In this document: one piece after another, positions 36,464 through 47,900 of the stretch
Numbering within the stretch: position 1 is the first letter of the stretch
How the letters are laid out: each line of letters starts with the position of its first letter
NCBI GenBank assembly: GCA_028564675.1
Contig: JAOVVO010000033.1
Coordinates: forward strand, 62,001-126,000
DNA from: Onchocerca lupi
Lineage: Eukaryota > Nematoda > Chromadorea > Rhabditida > Onchocercidae
Reading direction: 5' to 3'
DNA length: 64,000 bases
Made by a program: the position numbers and the translations under genes
The notes under the pieces: model-generated
Told to the model about the DNA's origin: nothing
What the model saw: only the letters and a program-made list of their open reading frames with translations
The model's database searches: none

Positions 36464-36523
36464 TATTTTTATTTATGTAGACTAGCTGAACTAGTCACGC
36501 AGAGCGTGGCCTGGTACAGTTAG

Positions 36524-37013
36524 TTAATTATTACAGAAAAGTTAATTGATATAAAAGACCAACAATATAATTATTAAATATATGATTACAGGAAAGGAAA
36601 GAGTTTCAATCACTTTAAATGATTGAAATAAGTTAAAAATAACGCTAGCTATTTACATATTTCACAATATAAGTTCCTCATTGAACTTTATGACTAATAC
36701 CAAAAAAAAATATGTGTTTGTCATTTCTTAATTCTTAATTTCTTAATTTTTTTTTAGTAACTGTGCTTGTGATCATAATTATTATCACAATTAACTATCA
36801 CATCTTCAACTTCACTTATTTGACATTAATGCTCAACTTTAAAAATGCGTTATCTGAAATCGACTAACAATGAGTTTTTTGTTCAATGTGATTTAGTTTC
36901 TGTTTCAGTATGCACTTGGAGACTTCACAGCAGAAGTCTGGTCGGAGTTCGTATACAATTCTAATCATCCTACAATGCTAATCATTATACAATTCTAATC
37001 ATTATAAAGCACT
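36524..37013. other. Intergenic region between transposon and DTWD1-like gene
   Basis: AT-rich, including repeated TCTTAATTTCTTAATTTTT and ATTCTAATCAT motifs. No exon is visible. Confidence 0.45.
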
Positions 37014-38517
37014 TTACCCTTCGCCTTTCAAAAGCTCTTTATCAACTTTTGAACGGAAAAAGAAGAACCAGAATAAAAGATTATCAAAACAGCCATCATA
37101 TTTTGTAGTAGATGAAGTGTCAAAAGCCTCTCTAAGCGCATAATAAACTGCTTCAATTGTAGCAAGATGATAATCCGTCAAGCCTCTCTGAAATCTCATG
37201 AAAAATCAAAAATACTGGATGAAAATCATTTGTTCTTTTAAAGGAATACTATATGATTGAAAAAACACAGAAGTGTTCATTCTCATTTTATAGACAAAAA
37301 GAATAAATACAAACAATAAACTGATTTTTAAAACTCAACCTGAGGTCGCCAGTATTTCGTTTTATAAGATCGTAATGTCACAATAGGAAGATGCTGTAGT
37401 TGTGGTAGTAACTTCAATCCTCCAATCTAAAAGAAAAAAAAAAAGAAAAGAAAAGAAAAACTGGGTTGAAATTTATCAAATTATGTTTAAAATGGGGAAA
37501 AAGCATATAATATCTGAACAGAAATTAAAGTTCATTTGATGTTCTCGTAGAATATCAGCTTAGGAATTGAAATCCCTAAAAATCTAGAAATTAATAGCAA
37601 AAAATAACATTCAAATAGAATACCACAAAAGGAAACCTGAAACCATGTTGAGTCCAGGAATACAAAACGTCTTATAGGACCTCGTTTTTCAACAAATTCA
37701 TCCACAGAAAGAGCACCTTCGGAATAAACTACTAATACCTGTCAAAAATGTATGATTACTTAGCAAAAAAAACTTACTTTTATTTTTTGTCTTTACAACA
37801 TAATTTAATGAGTGCATGAAAAGTTTCTATTGGCTTCAATAAAAAAGAAAAAACTATTCAAACATTATCACAAGAAAATTAAGCATTAAAGTGAAAAGAG
37901 TACCGTATTTTCCTTTTCATAGTTCGGAAAGTTATAATCAGGTGCGTTGGATGACTCGTATAGTGTAGTGGAAGATGGCGCAAGAAGAAGACAATGCAAA
38001 GCAGTACTTTTACTATTCTTTTCCTGTGGATGTTTGATAATATCAATATGAACTGGCAGCTGAAAACTGTGTTTATTACAAAATAAATTCGTATTCTCTT
38101 TAAGTGGTAATTAAATCAATTAAATTAATAGATAGTGATATGACCATAAACATAAATGATATTGCCATTTAAAATAATTCTTTTTCAACAACCTTCATGT
38201 GTAGTATTTTTTCTCAAAAATAATCCCACAATCATAACACTGATACAAGAGCAGAAGATTATTTATTCTCGGATCCCTTCCGCTCATCTTATAATCAAAG
38301 CTTTTTTTGTTTAGAAAGTGATTAAACCAACATACTACCAGACGAGGAACTCAACCTCTAATCGTGGAACTAATTTCTCCACATCAGGCATGTAAACTTT
38401 GCAATTGTAACAAAAATACATTCGTTTTCGACCACAGTTTGAACATACTTGTTTCTTTAAACCTTCCAAACTATTCCAGTCTGATATTTTCAAGCGCTCC
38501 ATCTCATCTACCAAAAG
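37014..38517 (-). CDS. DTW-domain tRNA uridine aminocarboxypropyltransferase (DTWD1-like)
   Basis: The protein transfers the 3-amino-3-carboxypropyl group of S-adenosylmethionine to a tRNA uridine (position 20 for the DTWD1 subfamily). Five exons join in phase 0 throughout: 38517-38356, 38059-37904, 37738-37637, 37426-37340 and 37187-37014. In order they show a zinc-knuckle-like CSNCGRKRMYFCYNC, then LPVHIDIIKHPQEKNSKSTA, then the hallmark D-x-T-W in RRFVFLDSTWFQ, then LRSYKTKYWRP, and YHLATIEAVYYAL. All are typical DTWD1 landmarks. The total is about 197 residues from the LLVDEMERL frame. The family normally has a longer N terminus, so a 5' exon may be missing. An alternative is a start at the Met of MERLKISDW, near a TTATTCCAG that could accept a spliced leader. 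The neighbour 1 kb upstream on the same strand is eIF2-beta. Confidence 0.85.
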
Positions 38518-39585
38518 CTGGAATAAATAACGAATAAATAATGAATGATGCTTTTTGGAGGTTCCATTATTTTTTATTAATAATACTACTTTCCCATGAA
38601 AATAATTGTATTTGCTAAAAGTTCATAATTCTTTCTTTCAGTGTCAATTTATTCAGTTTGCTGTAGAAATGGCGTCATCAAAACAGCATACATCATTAAA
38701 TTCTGCTTTAAATGCCATATTTATCGCTATTAAACCCAATAAAAACAAAATATCCAGAACCAATATTTTTGTTGACAAATGCCTATCCATATTTCCCATG
38801 AAAACACACTTTCATATAAAGTTATTGTAAAGCAAAATAATCAGCTTGTGAGTTGACATGATTTATCAAGCAACATGCATAATCACTCTACATTTATGAT
38901 AAGTTTTATCCCAAACTTCTCTCTGCTGAAAAAATTTATTAATGCTACCAAAACTTTTTTTACGAAAATGTTATAGAAGTGGATCTAAAATTTAAATTCA
39001 AATTCGACCATTACGAATTGATTACTAGAATTTTTGGTATTATAGGACATCTTCTTAAAGGAAACAAGACAGATTTAAACAATGCAAACCCCCCACAAGG
39101 TATTAACCTGCGATCGATGTTCTATTATTTTATATTAAAACCAGGTATTCCCCGATCTTATGTACTTTGTCTGGAATTATTGCAACTAATACCATCGAAA
39201 ACTTTATCGATACATGCAAAACAAGCACATCCAGTCAATGCAATAAAGCTGTCATAAACAGAAGAACGGAAAAATAAAACAATACAAAATCTATCACGAA
39301 TTGCTATAAGCAAAAAAGATGTAAATTTAGAAAAACAATGAAATCAGAGGTAAATTTAGAAAAGCTATGAAATCCAATCTTTTAAATTAAAAATTTTTTG
39401 AAACAGAAGTTCGAATTAGAGAAACGATAACAAGAAAAAAATCTCCAGATGAAAGAATCATATTGAGAAATGAAATTATTATCCAACAGTAATTTTTAAA
39501 TCCTTTGCAAGACCATGAAAATAAAAGAAACTTTTTATTCGTACTCTTCAAAAGTTATAGAAAATAATAGAAAGTTTCGAGTGAT
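38518..39585. other. Interval between eIF2-beta and DTWD1-like genes
   Basis: The region between two minus-strand genes. The short plus-strand frames here have no splice sites or domains. TTTATT at 39534-39539 reads AATAAA on the minus strand about 47 nt past the eIF2-beta stop and is its likely polyadenylation signal. Confidence 0.5.
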
Positions 39586-40356
39586 TTATTTACCAGCAGT
39601 GGCCTCCGCAGCTCGTCGCAGCGCAGCACGCTTCCCTACCATAGCAGTAAATCCACTCTTGATTGCAGTGACAGAGCATCGACTACCACAAGTTTTACAT
39701 TCCAAGAAAAACAAACGTGTATCTTTCGTCAATTCCGTCTCGGAAGACCTACACGTATGACACGTAACATATTCTTTAATGTACTTTCGCAAAACACTTT
39801 CAATATGCTTTTGCTGGAAACGTCCTTTAACAATCAAACAGCTATTGCCATCGATTGAACCTGTTGTACCTAATTCTGCTAACAAGAACTGCAATACATG
39901 CTTCGGTTGTCGTTTCAATAACCGACAAATTTCAGCAAAATTAGCGAATGCTGTCTTTTTGCTACCAGCACGAGCTACCTGAGGTGGCTTCATCACGAAT
40001 TTCTTTTTTTCACCGGCAGTCAACTCCGGATTCCTTTCACGCATTATACCAAAAACCAATTCCAATAACTGTTCATACGTATAGTCAGGCCATGCATTTC
40101 TTGAATCGATAAGATTTGATAAACCAGCATCTACGATAACTTCAGGTGCCTCTTCCGGAAGACGCTCTTCATCAACAACAGCTACCTTCGGTGCTTTTTT
40201 CTTTTTTTTCGGCCCCAATACCAGCTCTTCTGAGTCTATAGTTGGAATTGGAGCTACATTTTCGTCTGTTTTTGGTTTTTCATCATCCAAAACAATTGGT
40301 TTCTTGGATTTTTTCTTTTTACCTGTTAAATCGAGTTTTAAATCATCATCTGCCAT
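39586..40356 (-). CDS. iftb-1: Translation initiation factor eIF2 subunit beta
   Basis: This is the beta subunit of the eIF2 heterotrimer, which carries initiator Met-tRNA to the 40S ribosome as a GTP complex in the cytoplasm. It is one uninterrupted frame of 256 residues from MADDDLKLDL to a TAA, with no introns. Lysine blocks GKKKKSKK and GPKKKKKAP near the N terminus correspond to the K-boxes that bind eIF5 and eIF2B-epsilon. Two are seen here, while vertebrates have three. The conserved core contains YTYEQLLELVFGIMRERNPE and the RLLKRQPKHVLQFLLAELGT segment. A C-terminal zinc ribbon uses Cys199/Cys202 and Cys220/Cys223 (CHTC...CKTC). Its length is close to nematode homologues and shorter than the human protein of about 333. 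A likely spliced-leader acceptor lies 24 nt upstream. Confidence 0.97.
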   Translation of the reverse strand: MADDDLKLDLTGKKKKSKKPIVLDDEKPKTDENVAPIPTIDSEELVLGPKKKKKAPKVAVVDEERLPEEAPEVIVDAGLSNLIDSRNAWPDYTYEQLLELVFGIMRERNPELTAGEKKKFVMKPPQVARAGSKKTAFANFAEICRLLKRQPKHVLQFLLAELGTTGSIDGNSCLIVKGRFQQKHIESVLRKYIKEYVTCHTCRSSETELTKDTRLFFLECKTCGSRCSVTAIKSGFTAMVGKRAALRRAAEATAGK

Positions 40357-40379
40357 GCTTCACGTTTATGAAACAAAAT

Positions 40380-40390
40380 CTGAAAAAAGA
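40380..40390 (-). promoter_or_regulatory. Candidate spliced-leader acceptor of eIF2-beta
   Basis: On the minus strand TTCTTTTTTCAG ends at 40380, 24 nt before the ATG. This is a consensus nematode 3' splice site. It could also be the acceptor of a 5' UTR intron. Confidence 0.5.
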
Positions 40391-40399
40391 ATTAATTTT

Positions 40400-41950
40400 A
40401 AAAACAGAACGTACAAAAATGAACAGCGGTGAACGAAATGGATGAAAAATAATGTTGTGATATGGAAAATCGAAAATCTAAAACAATACACTTTAGGAAA
40501 ATCACTACAACAAAAAAAAAAAAAAAAAAAAAATCACTCAAGGTCTTCAAATTACTGTTGAACTTTCACTATTGAATTGAGACTAACATGACCAAGAAAA
40601 ACTTCGCAATCTAAAGTTTTTGGAATATTCAACTGGTTCAACTTGACGTATCAAAAAGTGGATATTGCAACTACATAAAAACAATTCATTGACAAAATGC
40701 ATAGCATTTAATGTTTTCTCAAGTAGCTTGAGACATAACCTTGTAAGCAGAAATTTCCGAATTCAATAGTTTTTGACCAATTTATCATGAATACACTCTC
40801 CACTCAGTTGTATGCTACAATACAGAAACGCTTTAAAAGTTGAAAGAAAATGTCACAACAAAATAACTCCCATATAATTCTTTTATCTTCTGTACAAGGT
40901 AATGCTTCAGATATTACAACTACATAGCAATGTCCTTATTCTGTCAACATATCCAAAAACGATATTCGAAAGGAAATACTCTACTATGATAGGAAAACTC
41001 GCACTATTTTCTATTAGTTATCAGGAACATTAAGAAAAAGTATAGAAAAATATGATTGCCTCTTTACTTTTATAAATTATTAAATGTCAATCCCGCTTTG
41101 CCTTACAATTTTCCTTATAGATTACACCTTACATACAATTTTGATGGAAGAATGTGAAAAGAAAAAACGGAGCCTGTGAGATCCGAAGCTTATTCTCCTC
41201 ATGCATCGAGGATTTGAAATCTGAAACCTAACACCAAAAATAAGGCACTGTCAAAAGATCACAAAAATATTTGAGATGGATTTGAGAAACCATAAAAGTA
41301 AAAAATAAGTTACAACATTTATTTAATAACATTATAAATCATATTTTCTACAACACAAAATGGACAATAAATTACAGTGGAAAACATGAATTTGCATTCT
41401 GAACAATAAAAATATAATGATTGGAACCAATTACATCAGCATAACAATCCTGCAACTAATTCTTAATTTCTAATCTTTACTGTTTGTTTTCTTACCGATT
41501 CATTCCCACCAAAACTCATTTAGCTTCCACTGTGCACTTTTGATATAGAAAAATATTAATTATTAATTATTCGATATCTGAAAATATCACATTATTTACA
41601 TCCAATAATAAAAAGATAAATCTTATCACAATTTTTAATATAAATAAGTATAGTAATATGCATCAATGAATCCTTTTACTCGAAAGCCAAAAGAAAACAA
41701 CTTATTTTCTAGCATAATGGTACTGTATGACATAATGGAATGAAAGTGAACAGTACATAAAGCTAATCATTAAAAAATGTAGTGTTTACTGAATAGAAGT
41801 TCAGATACCCGCAAAACTAATGTACAATGAGACTAATAAAATCATTTATAACACACCTTATCACGATAAGGAATCAAATAAAGAATTTTGAAAGGGACAA
41901 TAATGAAAAGTAGTTGAGAAAGAACAAAATACACCGAAAGATAATTTTAT
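40400..41950. other. Intergenic region between RNF19-like gene and eIF2-beta
   Basis: AT-rich sequence with an uninterrupted A run near 40511-40532. No exon, RNA gene or repeat family is visible. Confidence 0.5.
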
Positions 41951-41952
41951 TT

Positions 41953-44900
41953 TCAACGTTTGATAAAAAGATTTGAAAAGAAACGTCGCTTATTCCTTGA
42001 ATCATTCTTTTCATCACTGCTGCTGCTTGTCTTCATGTAATTTGTTGCAATGGAATGCTCTGAACTGGAAGATAGTGCGCCTTGGTCATTGCTACTCGAA
42101 CATGCAGCAGTACGACTATGTGAATCTGCAAGAGAAAAAGTAAAAACTGAAAGTTTAAGCGACAATAGATTGAAAGATCATCTAAACCAGCAGCCCTCAC
42201 AAATCTCATCCACAATTATGTCTGGTAAGCATTCATTTCATCATCGAAAAGAGCTGCACAAAATAAGCAACAGGTTCTAGTCATGGAAAAATTGACTACA
42301 CTGTAATGACAGTTTATGCATTACAAATAAATAAACAAATAATTCAAAACAAGGATGGTATTTAAAAAAGACAAAATAATGATTAACCGGTGTTATTTGA
42401 AATTATATTCTTGTGTATTGGATAGCGCAAAACCGAACGGAAATTAAAATTACCGATCTGTTGAACTTCCAATCTGAAATGTCCTTTAGCTTTTTAATAA
42501 TAAATTCTAATGTTTTCAAAATCTAACGATATATGTAGACATAATAAAAATTCTTGCGTCATTTCTGGATTTCATGATAAAACGCTACAGACTGTAAGAA
42601 GACAGAGTAAGAAACTACTATTTAATACAAGTTGACGGTACTATTTATTTCTTTATTAATTGCTCAAAAAATTCAAAACAAGTGACAGTTATCTAAAACA
42701 TAATATGAAAATTATCCTAAGATAAAATTTTTGATTCTTACTCTTTTTCCGGTTCAGCAGCAACATCATCTGAAACAATTCTCTTCATGGTATCAAAAAG
42801 AGCACGGATATGAAAACGATCAGCTTTTGAATCAGTAGAATCATTCGAATGAGAGGAACGCATAACCTGAAAGATTTCTTGTTATTTTTCAAATATTACA
42901 AAAGCGGAATATTTGAACAACACTAAACCATCATTGGTAGAATTTAAGGACATTAAAAAATCTCCTGATTTTATCAAAAATGAAGAGTAGCAACTCTTCA
43001 CAGGGAATATTTTATTATGTCTAATGATTAACCTAATAAATATTAGCAATCTTAACACATGCAGTAAAGTATGATACCTAATTTGATCTTCATATGGCAA
43101 TTAGATGGATAAATTGAATAATTTAAGTATTGGAAAATTATATACCTGATGAGCTTTAACTGAATCTGAAGATGACTGCTTTAAATCTTTATTTGAATCG
43201 CAAGGTTGAGGAACTGTCTCATCAGCCATTAGCACCAATTCGTCAGAATCCCCACCTACAAAAATACCAAGTAAGAATTTCTCAAAAATACACCTTTTAC
43301 TTTATGTCTGCATCACTTTGTTTGTGCTTAGAAATTAACTTAATAGACTATATTTAAAACTATCCATCTTTAAGTCTACAGCTACATAAATGGTAACATT
43401 ATCAGTATTTGCAATAGTTTAATATCATTTATCAGTACTTATAATAAGCTTACTAGCAAATTACCAGAAGTATTCTCAGCAATGAAGTCATATTTTACAC
43501 CGGAATATGTATGCGTAACCCGATGTGATGACACACTGCTACTAGCAGCAGAAACGATGCTTGTTGCGCGACCATGACGTTTGCAAGCACCACTCCATGA
43601 TAGAGTATCTTCGCTATAACGTTATAAATTTATTTCAATAAACAATAAAGAAAATAAAACTTCATAAAAAATTGCTTAATTTAGGAACGCGATAAATAAA
43701 TCAATTATTTATAATAAAATAAAATTCTTTAGAGTGTACGTACCGGGTATGAACAACTATTTCTTGTCGATTGTGTTGCTGACTTTCAGAAGAACGCTCA
43801 TCACCTAAAATCTCTGAAAATTAGCTCATATGGACATTCTGATTGAAATTCAACCAATCTAGATTATGAATATTTTCAATGAAGAAGAAGGCAATGATTC
43901 AAAGGATATAAGTCATTTAGATATGCAAAAATGAAGCAGCAAAATTCAACACTTATTTTTTTTGATAATTCATTTAAATCTTTTCACAAAATTTCTATAA
44001 ATTAAACAATTTTCAGCTTGATAAATAACAGATTGATTGAATGATTTGATTCCAGAAGATCATTACAAGCAATCCCATGTTGTGATGATGGACTTAAATC
44101 TCGTTCGTGACAGTATATCTGTGTTGAAAATATGCGCCCACTGGCGCTATCAGTGAGTGACTTCGCATCAACAACCGAACCCGACAATGCAAGAATGCTT
44201 GCCACTTCTTCGCAATAACTCATCGCTTCTTGACCGGAACATACTGTTTGCAAGCTCTGTAATCTTTAAAATATCATTTAGGTTTATTATTGATTTCACT
44301 TTTGATTTTTCCTATTAAATCATAATCAAATTACGGATACTACTATTTCGATCATAAAACTCTTTTTTTGGAAGAGTTTTATGATCGAAGTGGCGACTAA
44401 CTAAAAACTAAATTTATGATTTGCAGTATTAATTCAAAAGCGCAAATTCCAAAATTATTTTATCAGTTTAACTCATTAAATAAGCCTAAAAATCCAAATG
44501 AACTTAACCTTGTCATCATTATACTGCGAACCAGCCATAGCTTTGGTGCTCGCTTCCTCATAGTTGCACTTTTCGCCTAAGCTATTGATTCCTGAAAGTT
44601 AATAGATTTGAATGAAAGGAACGTAGATTTTAATTGCATATCGATTTCCCGAATGATGCAATGATAAGCTTACCTGATTCTATACTCGGTCTGCGACGAC
44701 ATAATTCTGCTTGAATCTGTAAACGATTGGGCGTCTGCTGCGCACCTGACAAACCGCTATTTACAGATATTCCGGTAATGACGGATGTACCATCCTGCCG
44801 TTCCATGTCGTTCAACAGCGGGGATTTCTCATGACTACCTGCAACATAAAAAACAATCGCAAGTTCATTTATCCAACACATGTTGTGTATTTTAGTAAGT

Positions 44901-47900
44901 AGAAGAATAGGACTGAAGGCGTAATATCAAAACTTACGCATATTCACTTCATGCCAAATTTCTTCATCATCAAGATCACTTTCATCCGATCTCGATGAAC
45001 CACTACTAACACCACATCCACCACTTCTGCACAACGACAAAGGGACGACACCATAAACATAAGCTAGCATAATTGGAACTCCTACACCTATAAACATAAA
45101 CCAATATCTGATGTATCTAGCAAATACAATTAATCAATATTCCGACTTACGAAATTAACAATATATGAAAAATTAGCTCAAAATTTGTAATTCGTTTGAA
45201 AAAAAGTGAATGAAAAACATTACAATTTCTCATAACTGAAAAAGTGATACTTTTCTGACAACAAATGAACTAACCAACAGCCATTACAGCCAAGACTGGG
45301 CTAACAATTAATGAGCCTATTATACTTCCAGCCGTTAAACAACGTCTACGAATTTTAGTCAGATGAGCAAAGCGCTGATTCACTTTCCTGAAAAATATTG
45401 AAAAATACTAATTTATTCAATGTGACTAACTGAATATTGCCAAATAGTCATGATGAGCAACAAAAATAACAGTAAATGAAATTCATTTAATTATTAAAGA
45501 ACAAATGAAACATTCTTCCCCAGAAATTCTGACATTCTGCGTAACGAACCTAATTTTCAATGTCATGTCTCGATCAAACAAGAAAAGAATAGCTTAAAAA
45601 CCGCACTATGGTGTTTCGAAAATGATCATATTGATGTTATGTAGGTCAATGATGGACAAAATTCAAATATTTAGTAATTAAATAACAAATATACCAGCGA
45701 ATTATTACATCTAGATTTAGGATTTATTACACTTCGAAGGATTTATTACAGCTCTTTTTTTTTTCAAGAAATATTTAACACAAAAAAAAAAATAAAAGTT
45801 AGGATTACATCCCAATTACAATCAAATTACCTTCCAACAAATACGGGTACTCCAAAAATTATGCCTGGTATTGCCAAACCTGCAATCAGTGCAATACCAA
45901 CAGGTGCACCGATCAGAGTTCCAACCTGACATAATAGTTTCTTCTTTCTAGTCCAAGGTTTCTTTCCCCAAAAAGTACAACCTGTGGGACTAAAAAAGCA
46001 AAATTTATTCAGTTTTTCTTTTTCTCTAAAATTTTTTTCTTTAGTCTAAAAAACTGGACAAGACACATCAATAAATTATCAAATAAACATATTATGTAGT
46101 TCTTTTTTTTGTAAGTAATGCCTAGCAGCAATTTTTAGTGAATATTTTATTGGTCAATGTTTAGTTTTTATTGTTAATATATATAATTAATTCCTTAGGT
46201 AATGCAAGTCATTGATTTCGCGTAAACAAAGCCAGCAGAACTGAGCGCTGCACATTGCGCAAACCATGTGATTGCATGAACCATCGTTCATTTTAACAAT
46301 GTATGTACGACATCGAGGACATGCTTTAATATCTCCAGCTAAATTCAACAAGTAATAAATCTGAGAAATAAGACTGATACATTACTTCCAACACATCCCT
46401 ATAATATAAAAATGAAGTGAATCTGTTCAATAAAGATTAAAAATGCTTGCACGAACGGCATCTTAATAATGATCTTATGCCTTATTCGAAAATATCTCAC
46501 AACAGGATGCTACGATTTAGAATGAATTTTAAGAGTTAATTTTCAGAACATAAAAAAAGTACGTTTAAGGATGCTTTCTTGCGCAGCCGAAAGTTGTGGC
46601 ACTGATCGTCGATATATTTCCCCACGTTCTTTACGAGCTTCATCACATGTTTGACTGGCATGCCATGGTCCTTTGCAATGATAACAAAAAAGTGCGCCAC
46701 AACCAGGTCGTTCACAGCGTAATTCGGGACAAGCAGCACATGCCGTTGCAATAACTGCATATCTAAATTTGGATATTAACTTTAGACCTAACAGTCGGAA
46801 AACAAACATTGCCTATTAATGTCTTCATATTCAAAATATTTTGGATCATCAATTGCCAATAATAACACTTCTTCACGTCAGTATGGTCTCAGCCAGATCA
46901 TTTCTTCCAATTAATTTCTTACCAATTAACTGTGGTTTTGATCTACAGGCTTAACCTATCAATACCAAACTATCAATATTTGGTAATGTCTGGTTAAATT
47001 GTTTGAAATATTCAGAAGCATTTGTCGTCGTCTTTGTAATTACATGGCGATTTTTGTTCTTCTCTTAGCTCGATGGTCTATTGACAACACCGGACTTGGA
47101 ATGGAAGCAGAATTTCTCTTTCTTAATATCTAATGTGAATTCATACCGATTTCACCCTTTCGAAAATGAAACTTGAAATTAAAAAATGGAGAAACTAACG
47201 TGCAATCAGGTGCTGGACACCATCGAGTATCTGGATCCATCATTAGAACACGTCTTAATGCAAATGTTTCGTATTTCTGGATTAAATCAGGGCAGTGTGT
47301 CATTAGGTAGTATATATCAGTTGGATGAAGCAGTTCACTGCATTCTGGACACGTTATCTGCACCCTGCTTTCCATTATCTCCACTTGTAAGTACTGCAAA
47401 TAACTTGAAATTTTAAAGACAGTAAAAAATGAATTTCTTTCTATAAGTATTTAACAACAAAAATTTGCTGTAAATAATTTTCTGCAAATCTTGGATGTTG
47501 GCTTTATTTATTGGCTAATGAAGACCAGTGACCAAAAAGATACTTTAACTGATAAATAAATTACAATGAATAGTTTGACAATTGATTTTGTTACTTACGT
47601 CTGTTTCTGGTGTAACTCCGCTATTATCAGATGATGCGCAATAACTGAATCCTGATGATTAAACAAAGTTGCTTCAATCAAAGGAAACTAGCCTGCACAA
47701 GACAACTTTTACATGATCGATGATTGCAGCACGAAAGACGAGGAAAGTTCGCTGACGGTTGCCGAATGAAGCACAATGGACATTCCCAATATTTTCGAGA
47801 CAGAGCAGAGGAATTATTCATTGGTGAATGTTGTGCTACTGGCTGTGTTGAACTGGTATCAGATGTGGCGACTGCACCGGAATTTGAAGATTCTTTGAGT

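Larger units (their letters stand above)
34863..36523. mobile_element. Non-autonomous Helentron-like (HINE-type) transposon
   Basis: The left end TCTACATAAATAAAAAT (34863-34879) has an exact reverse complement at 36465-36481, 42 bases before the right end. This is the asymmetric inverted-repeat layout described for Helentrons. A short hairpin, CACGC-AGA-GCGTG (36496-36508), lies just before the right terminus GTTAG (36519-36523), followed by T. Inside are about four copies of a roughly 140-nt unit (see separate entry), another known feature of these elements. Region 36190-36290 encodes residue patterns resembling the repeated Arg/Glu-rich N-terminal part of Helitron-group proteins, broken by a frame change. 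No Rep or helicase domain is present, so it would depend on an autonomous relative. Confidence 0.65.

Noticed and set aside
46141..46200. U12-type (AT-AC) intron as explanation for the missing GT at 46193
   Set aside because: The sequence after the exon does not match the U12 5' consensus, and the acceptor ends in AG. GA-AG or an assembly indel fits better.
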